Notes under the pieces: model-generated
What the model saw: only the letters and a program-made list of their open reading frames with translations
What the model was told of the DNA's origin: nothing
The model's database searches: none
Program-made: the position numbers and the translations under genes
Assembly (NCBI GenBank): GCA_947584825.1
Contig: CANPWR010000050.1
Location: 1-9,806, forward strand
From: an uncultured Clostridia bacterium
GTDB lineage: Bacteria; Bacillota; Clostridia; Oscillospirales; Ruminococcaceae
Direction of reading: 5' to 3'
Length of the DNA: 9,806 nucleotides
Shown: positions 5,026 through 9,806 of the stretch, in pieces
Layout: the number at the start of each line of letters is the position of its first letter
Numbering within the stretch: the first letter of the stretch is position 1

Positions 5026-7983
5026 GTGAGAAACAAATTGTTCAAGCGTACGCTTTCTTTTGTATTGGTGCTTGCTATGATAGCAACAGGCGTTCCTGCC
5101 GCTATGGCGGACGACGAGGCAAATTCTAATGCTGATACAAGTGCGCAGACAACGTCTAATGAAGATATTGAACTTGCGTCAGAATCTTCAGGAGATACTA
5201 TTTCTTACACTGAGTACCGTGAACAGTATGCTGAAGCAGAAAGACCTGCTGTTTCAGATAATGAGGGGTACATCTACGGAGGCAAACAAACGAAATTTAC
5301 AGCCGGTAACGGAGCAGTAATTTCCCAAAAGACAGTTGACGGAAGAAATGCTCTTGAATGGTCTAATCAGGAGGGAACGGTATCCTTTCCGATCAAGGTT
5401 GAAAAAACCGGCGTTTTTAACATAAAGATAGCATATGAAATTCCTGCGGGAGGCGCAACAGGAGTTGAGTTTGGTTTAAAGATTGACGGTAAAACTCCTT
5501 ATGATACCGCATCAAGAATTACTCTTGATAAAAGATGGGTAAGCGAATCGGAAATCAAGCAGGATTATCACGGCAATGATATTAGACCGGGACAGGTTGA
5601 GCAGGTTTGCTGGCAGGAAAAATACTTTGCAGATATAGACGGACTCTATGATGATCCTCTTTGGTTTTATCTAGAAAAGGGTAAGCACACTATTACCTTT
5701 GAATCGACTAAGGCCATGTTTGCTATTGAGAGCATAAAGCTGTATCAGCAGGCAGAACCTGAGGCTTATAAAGCTCCGTCAGAAGCAGAGCTTTCTCAAA
5801 ACAAAGATGCTGATATTATCAAGCTTGAGGGTGAAAGAGCAGATTATAAAACAGACAGAGTTTTATATCCTACCAGTGATAAGGATTCTTATTTGACATC
5901 GCCTTCTGATCCTAATAAAACAAAGTATAATACTATCGGAGCTGCAAACTGGTCTCAAGCTACGCAGGCAATTACTTGGAAGTTAAACATTGAAACTCCG
6001 GGTTATTATAAGCTTGGAATCAGGGGCAGACAGAACCAGATGAGAGGATTCTATTCAAACAGAAGAATCCTCATAGACGGTGTTGTTCCCAATGAAGAAT
6101 CAGATCAGGTGAAGTTCTATTACAACACAGAATGGGTTGTAACAACTCCTAAGGACGCTGACGGCAACATTATTTACTACTATCTCGACGCCGGAGAGCA
6201 TGAGCTTACTATGGAAGCTGTTCCGGGCGAGATAGGAGAGGTTATGTCAGAGCTTGACGATGTAGTTTATGAAACAACAAGCTACTACAGAAGAATAAGA
6301 CAGATAACAGGACCTGATCCTGACGAGTATAACAACTATATGATAGATGTTGCTATTCCGTCTATCGTTCCTGATTTCAAAAAGCTGGCTCAGACGTTAA
6401 GAGACACTAAAGCATATATTGAAGGACTGACAGGTACTGCCGGAACTGAAGCAGTTACGCTTGAGAAAATGGCTTTGGTACTTGACCAGTGTATAGAAAG
6501 ACCTGATGATATTCCGTCACTTCTTTCACAGATCAAGGATAATATCACATCAGTTTCTTCGTGGGTAAGAGAATACAGAGGTCAGCCGCTTGAAGTCGAT
6601 ATGATTGAAGTAGCTCCAGCAGGCAAGGATTTCACTTCGGCAGAGAAGACCTTCTTCGGCGGACTCAAGTTCGGATTTGACGCGTTTGTAGGCTCGTTTT
6701 TCTCAGACTATAATTCACTTTCTCAGGAGAGCGAAGACAGTATCACCGTTTGGGTTTCACTTGGACGTGACCAGGCTCAGGTCGTAAACCAGATGGTTGA
6801 CAGTGATTTCAATCCTAATTCGGACACAAAGGTTTCGATAAATCTTGTACAAGGAGGAGTTGTTGAGGCAACTCTTGCAGGAAAGGGTCCTGATGCGGTA
6901 TTGTTCTTAGGAGGAGACTTCCCGATACAGCTTGCTGCAAGAGGAGTTTTAACCGACTTAACTAAGTTTGACGACTATGATGAGGTTATGAAGCAGTTCC
7001 AGCCGAACGCTTCTGTACTATATAAATATAATAAGGGAGTTTACGGACTTCCTGTAAGCCAGCTTGTTCCTATGATGTTCTATCGTACGGACATTCTGGC
7101 AGAGCAGGGAATCAACCCTGAGCGTGATTTGCAGACTTGGGATCAGTTGATTTCGATACTTCCTCAGCTGCAAAGAAACTATATGGAGGTCGGACTGATT
7201 CTTCCGATAGCACAGAACTTAGGTAACGGTATTACGACCGTTTCTACAACTACCGAGTGCGGAAGCACATTCGCATCGCTGATTTTACAGCAGGGCTTGA
7301 ACTATTACACTGAGGATGAAACAAAGACTACGTTTGATACTCAGGAAGCCGTTTCAGCATTTGAGAAGTGGACTAAGTTCTATACTACATACAGCTTTGA
7401 CCAGACATACGACGCATTCTCGAGATTCAGAACTGGAGATATGCCGATTTTGATTAAGGAATACAACTTCTACAATCAGTTGGCAGTTGCGGCTCCTGAA
7501 ATAAAGGGATGCTGGAACTTTAAACAGATTCCGGGAACCATTCAGGAGGACGGCTCTATAAGCCATGCTTCAAACTCTTCTGGAACCTGCGGAGTTATTT
7601 TCAAGAAGTGCAAAAACCAAGAAGCTGCATGGGATTTCTTAAAGTGGTTTACATCTACAGAATCTCAGATTGAATATGCAAATGACATCGAAGCTATTAT
7701 GGGTACAATGGGTAGATTTGATACTGCTAACCTTGAAGCTTTAGACGGCGAGTCATGGTCTACTACTGAGGTTTCAAAAATCAAGTCTCAATTTGCAGAA
7801 CAGGTTGAAATTCCGGTTATTCCGGCTTCATATGCAGTTACAAGAAACGTAATGAATGCGTTCAGAGAAACTGTAAACAACGCATCAAATCCAAGAGATA
7901 CGTTAATGTGGTACAACAAGGACATCAACGCTGAGATTACTCGTAAGCTTAAAGACCTTAGTATGTACAACTATGATGAATAG
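5026..7983 (+). CDS. Large secreted solute-binding protein with N-terminal beta-sandwich modules
   Basis: This 985-residue protein is the presumed substrate receptor of the importer. The start is GTG, with AAAGGTGG (5011-5018) seven bases upstream. A signal peptide is clear: basic 2-8, hydrophobic 9-25, likely cleavage after AMA at 28. No lipobox cysteine follows. An acidic Ser/Thr-rich linker (29-60) leads to two regions that look like jelly-roll carbohydrate-binding modules, about 81-242 and 264-426. Each has an 'IDG' turn, a 'GY/GVF..I.I' strand and a late 'G.H.(I/L)T.E' strand. A mostly helical segment follows (about 427-565), then a family 1 (MalE-like) solute-binding domain (about 570-985). 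The latter shows GPDAVLF, the ARGVLTDLTKF turn, YGLPVS and AAWDFLKWF. Ordinary family 1 proteins have about 400-550 residues, so over half of this one is extra. Two permease genes follow. The substrate is probably an oligosaccharide but is not shown by the sequence. Confidence 0.88.
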   Translation: MRNKLFKRTLSFVLVLAMIATGVPAAMADDEANSNADTSAQTTSNEDIELASESSGDTISYTEYREQYAEAERPAVSDNEGYIYGGKQTKFTAGNGAVISQKTVDGRNALEWSNQEGTVSFPIKVEKTGVFNIKIAYEIPAGGATGVEFGLKIDGKTPYDTASRITLDKRWVSESEIKQDYHGNDIRPGQVEQVCWQEKYFADIDGLYDDPLWFYLEKGKHTITFESTKAMFAIESIKLYQQAEPEAYKAPSEAELSQNKDADIIKLEGERADYKTDRVLYPTSDKDSYLTSPSDPNKTKYNTIGAANWSQATQAITWKLNIETPGYYKLGIRGRQNQMRGFYSNRRILIDGVVPNEESDQVKFYYNTEWVVTTPKDADGNIIYYYLDAGEHELTMEAVPGEIGEVMSELDDVVYETTSYYRRIRQITGPDPDEYNNYMIDVAIPSIVPDFKKLAQTLRDTKAYIEGLTGTAGTEAVTLEKMALVLDQCIERPDDIPSLLSQIKDNITSVSSWVREYRGQPLEVDMIEVAPAGKDFTSAEKTFFGGLKFGFDAFVGSFFSDYNSLSQESEDSITVWVSLGRDQAQVVNQMVDSDFNPNSDTKVSINLVQGGVVEATLAGKGPDAVLFLGGDFPIQLAARGVLTDLTKFDDYDEVMKQFQPNASVLYKYNKGVYGLPVSQLVPMMFYRTDILAEQGINPERDLQTWDQLISILPQLQRNYMEVGLILPIAQNLGNGITTVSTTTECGSTFASLILQQGLNYYTEDETKTTFDTQEAVSAFEKWTKFYTTYSFDQTYDAFSRFRTGDMPILIKEYNFYNQLAVAAPEIKGCWNFKQIPGTIQEDGSISHASNSSGTCGVIFKKCKNQEAAWDFLKWFTSTESQIEYANDIEAIMGTMGRFDTANLEALDGESWSTTEVSKIKSQFAEQVEIPVIPASYAVTRNVMNAFRETVNNASNPRDTLMWYNKDINAEITRKLKDLSMYNYDE

Positions 7984-7998
7984 GAGGGAGTAATAATA

Positions 7999-8952
7999 AT
8001 GGCTAAAACAGATACGGCTGTTGCAGAAAAGCCTGTATTAATGAGAGATCAGGGCAAAGTTAGATACACACTGCACCAGATGAGAGTAAATATCGGTTGC
8101 TATGGAATGCTTGCTCCTTTTATGATATTGTTTACAATATTTATGATAATCCCTGTTATAATGTCACTTCCAATGGGATTTACAAACTTTAATATGGTGC
8201 AGTTTCCAAAGTTTATCGGATTGTCAAACTTCTATACCCTGTTTTTGAATGACGACATATTCTTAACAGCGATAAAAAATACTTTGGTATTTGCGATTTT
8301 CACAGGTCCTTTCAGTTATGTTCTAAGCTTTTTCCTAGCTTGGCTCATAAACGAAATGCACCCCGCACTCAAAACAATATTTACATTCGTATTCTATGCT
8401 CCTTCGATGACGCCTTCTGTTTATGTAATCTGGCAGTTGCTGTTCTCGGGAGATACATATGGATATTTCAACTCGGTATTACTGGACTTAGGCTTTATAA
8501 ACGCACCTGTTCAGTGGCTGACAGATACAGCTTATATGTTCGGAGTTGTTATCGTGGTTCAGCTCTGGATCTCAATGGGTGCAGGATTCTTAGCACTGCG
8601 TGCAGGATTCCAGAACATTGACAAGTCGATGTATGAAGCAGGAGCGATTGAGGGAATAAAAAACAGATGGCAGGAGCTTTTCACCATCACAATTCCTTCA
8701 ATGGGACCTCAGCTGTTATTCGCAGCAGTACTTCAGATTTCAGCGGCATTCACAGTCGGAGTTGTAGGACAATCGCTTATCGGCTTGCCATCTACAGACT
8801 ATAAGGTTCACACAATTATGAACCACGCTACCGACTATGGTACGATACGTTATGAAATGGGATATGCATCGGCAATATGTTTCGTATTATTTGCGGCGAT
8901 GCTGTTGGTAAATAAGTTTATTAACTGGCTGCTTGCCAAATACTTAGATTAG
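7999..8952 (+). CDS. CUT1-type sugar ABC transporter permease (MalF/UgpA-like)
   Basis: This 317-residue inner-membrane subunit forms half of the sugar translocation channel. Six hydrophobic segments lie at about 37-58, 93-117, 126-149, 176-200, 234-257 and 286-308. The cytoplasmic EAA loop, where the ATPase docks, is at 212-233 and reads YEAGAIEGIKNRW onward to the IPSMGP turn. It has Gly215 in place of the usual second Ala of EAA and Glu218-Gly219 in place of Asp-Gly. It lacks the large extracellular insert of enterobacterial MalF, as is usual in Gram-positives. GGAGGGAG (7983-7990) lies eight bases before the ATG. The gene starts 15 bases after the solute-binding protein stop and 16 bases before the next permease, so all three belong to one importer. 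Confidence 0.93.
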   Translation: MAKTDTAVAEKPVLMRDQGKVRYTLHQMRVNIGCYGMLAPFMILFTIFMIIPVIMSLPMGFTNFNMVQFPKFIGLSNFYTLFLNDDIFLTAIKNTLVFAIFTGPFSYVLSFFLAWLINEMHPALKTIFTFVFYAPSMTPSVYVIWQLLFSGDTYGYFNSVLLDLGFINAPVQWLTDTAYMFGVVIVVQLWISMGAGFLALRAGFQNIDKSMYEAGAIEGIKNRWQELFTITIPSMGPQLLFAAVLQISAAFTVGVVGQSLIGLPSTDYKVHTIMNHATDYGTIRYEMGYASAICFVLFAAMLLVNKFINWLLAKYLD

Positions 8953-8968
8953 GGGAGGTGAATACGAT

Positions 8969-9806
8969 ATGTCTAAAAAGAGAAAGAAGAAGGATATTGA
9001 AAAGCTGAGGGTCAAAGACAAGAAAAAGAGAGTAAATGGTTCTCTCGGCGGAGATATAGTGATTTTCTTGTTCCTTTGCTTGCTTGGAATATTTATGATT
9101 TTCCCTATTTACTATGCACTTATTCAGTCTTTCAAACCGGTGCATGAGCTATTCGTATTCCCGCCTAAGCTTTATGTTTTAGATCCGACTTTGTCAAACT
9201 ATTCGGATATGTTTAAGATAGCTGCAAGCCTTTGGGTTCCGCTTTCAAGATACATTTTCAACAGTGTATTTGTTACAGTCGTTGTAACAATCGCAAATCT
9301 ATTTGTATCATGTATGGCAGCTTTCGTACTTGCAAAATGCAGATTTCCGGGAAGCAATGTAATCAACAAAATTATTGTAACAGCACTTCTGTTTACATCA
9401 CAGGCATTGTGGATCATGCAGTTCTTAGTAATGGCATACCTTGGTATGATCAATACATATTGGGCACTTATACTTCCGAGTATTGCAACTCCTATGAACC
9501 TGTTCCTTATGAGACAGAGTATTTCAACAATTCACGATTCAATGATTGAAGCGGCAAAGGTTGACGGCGCAGGACTTTTCAGAATCTGCTGGGGAATAGT
9601 TATTCCGAACTCAAAGCCTGCATTGATGACACTTATTATCTTTGCATTCCAGGCAGCATGGCAGATTCAGGGCGGAGCTTTGATTTACTCAGAAGAACTT
9701 AAAACGCTTCCGACTATTTTGCAGCAGATAACCGCTGCGGGTATTGCCCGTCAGGGTGTAACGTTTGCGACAGCAGTATTACTGTTAATTCCGCCGCTGG
9801 TCGTAT
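8969..9806 (+). CDS. CUT1-type sugar ABC transporter permease (MalG/UgpE-like), cut by window end
   Basis: This is the second channel subunit of the importer. The frame is open from ATG 8969 to the window edge, 279 codons plus one base with no stop, so the last part (probably tens of residues) is missing. GGGGAGGTG (8952-8960) overlaps the preceding stop codon and lies eight bases before the ATG. The first 21 residues are strikingly basic (13 Lys/Arg), followed by hydrophobic segments at about 28-53, 97-121, 132-158, 163-182, 215-238 and 264 onward. The EAA loop is canonical (194-213): EAAKVDGAG onward, ending at the IPNSKP turn. It should pair with the permease just upstream. An ATPase docking on this loop would normally be MalK/MsmX-like, and none is visible in the window. 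Confidence 0.93.
   Translation, partial: MSKKRKKKDIEKLRVKDKKKRVNGSLGGDIVIFLFLCLLGIFMIFPIYYALIQSFKPVHELFVFPPKLYVLDPTLSNYSDMFKIAASLWVPLSRYIFNSVFVTVVVTIANLFVSCMAAFVLAKCRFPGSNVINKIIVTALLFTSQALWIMQFLVMAYLGMINTYWALILPSIATPMNLFLMRQSISTIHDSMIEAAKVDGAGLFRICWGIVIPNSKPALMTLIIFAFQAAWQIQGGALIYSEELKTLPTILQQITAAGIARQGVTFATAVLLLIPPLVV

Noticed and set aside
4944..5320. Two short plus-strand frames (61 and 63 codons) around the start of the binding-protein gene
   Set aside because: Both overlap the signal-peptide region of the GTG-started binding protein in another frame and lack protein-like features.
8340..8621. 93-codon plus-strand frame
   Set aside because: Out of frame within the first permease gene; no ribosome binding site or family signal.
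9232..9549. 105-codon plus-strand frame
   Set aside because: Out of frame within the second permease gene, whose own frame runs open to the window end with a canonical EAA loop; the composition (many Cys, Asn, Tyr) is typical of a shadow.
1..9806. CRISPR array, insertion sequence, tRNA or rRNA genes
   Set aside because: No regularly spaced repeats, no transposase reading frame or terminal inverted repeats, and no tRNA or rRNA-like sequence were seen on either strand.

Overview
The window looks like a chromosomal segment of a Gram-positive, low-to-moderate-GC Clostridia, most like the Ruminococcus/Oscillospiraceae type. The basis is a T-box leader, strong AGGAGG-type ribosome binding sites, GTG/TTG starts, very AT-rich intergenic DNA and carbohydrate-importer genes. 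The taxon is an inference from style, not a match. All supported genes are on the + strand, in two transcription units.

Unit 1 (about 160-2765) is a threonine-responsive operon. A promoter is followed by a T-box riboswitch (about 211-438) with a readable ACC (Thr) specifier, a T-box bulge, an antiterminator and an intrinsic terminator. Next comes a small three-helix membrane protein of unknown function (458-787), then thrS (818-2728, threonyl-tRNA synthetase with all editing and zinc residues) and a hairpin terminator. The small membrane gene lies between riboswitch and synthetase, so it should share the tRNA-Thr response.

The intergenic stretch 2766-3218 holds a near-ideal extended -10 promoter (3011-3039), a probable second promoter (3136-3165), a 16-bp near-perfect palindrome (3077-3092) and a diverged direct repeat of about 38 bp (2943-2981 and 3147-3184) that brackets the promoter. 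It looks regulated rather than constitutive.

Unit 2 (3219 to past the window end) encodes two LolD/MacB-class ABC ATPases, a very large secreted solute-binding protein with two N-terminal beta-sandwich-like modules, and two MalF/MalG-like (CUT1) sugar permeases, the second cut by the window edge. Two features stand out. The ATPases are not of the MalK/MsmX class normally paired with CUT1 permeases, and the window shows no FtsX/MacB-type permease for them. The second ATPase also carries an acidic N-terminal extension and a C-terminal AbrB/SpoVT-like domain. The simplest reading is an oligosaccharide importer with its own dedicated, possibly heterodimeric, ATPase pair and a built-in regulatory domain. 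That coupling is inferred from gene order only.
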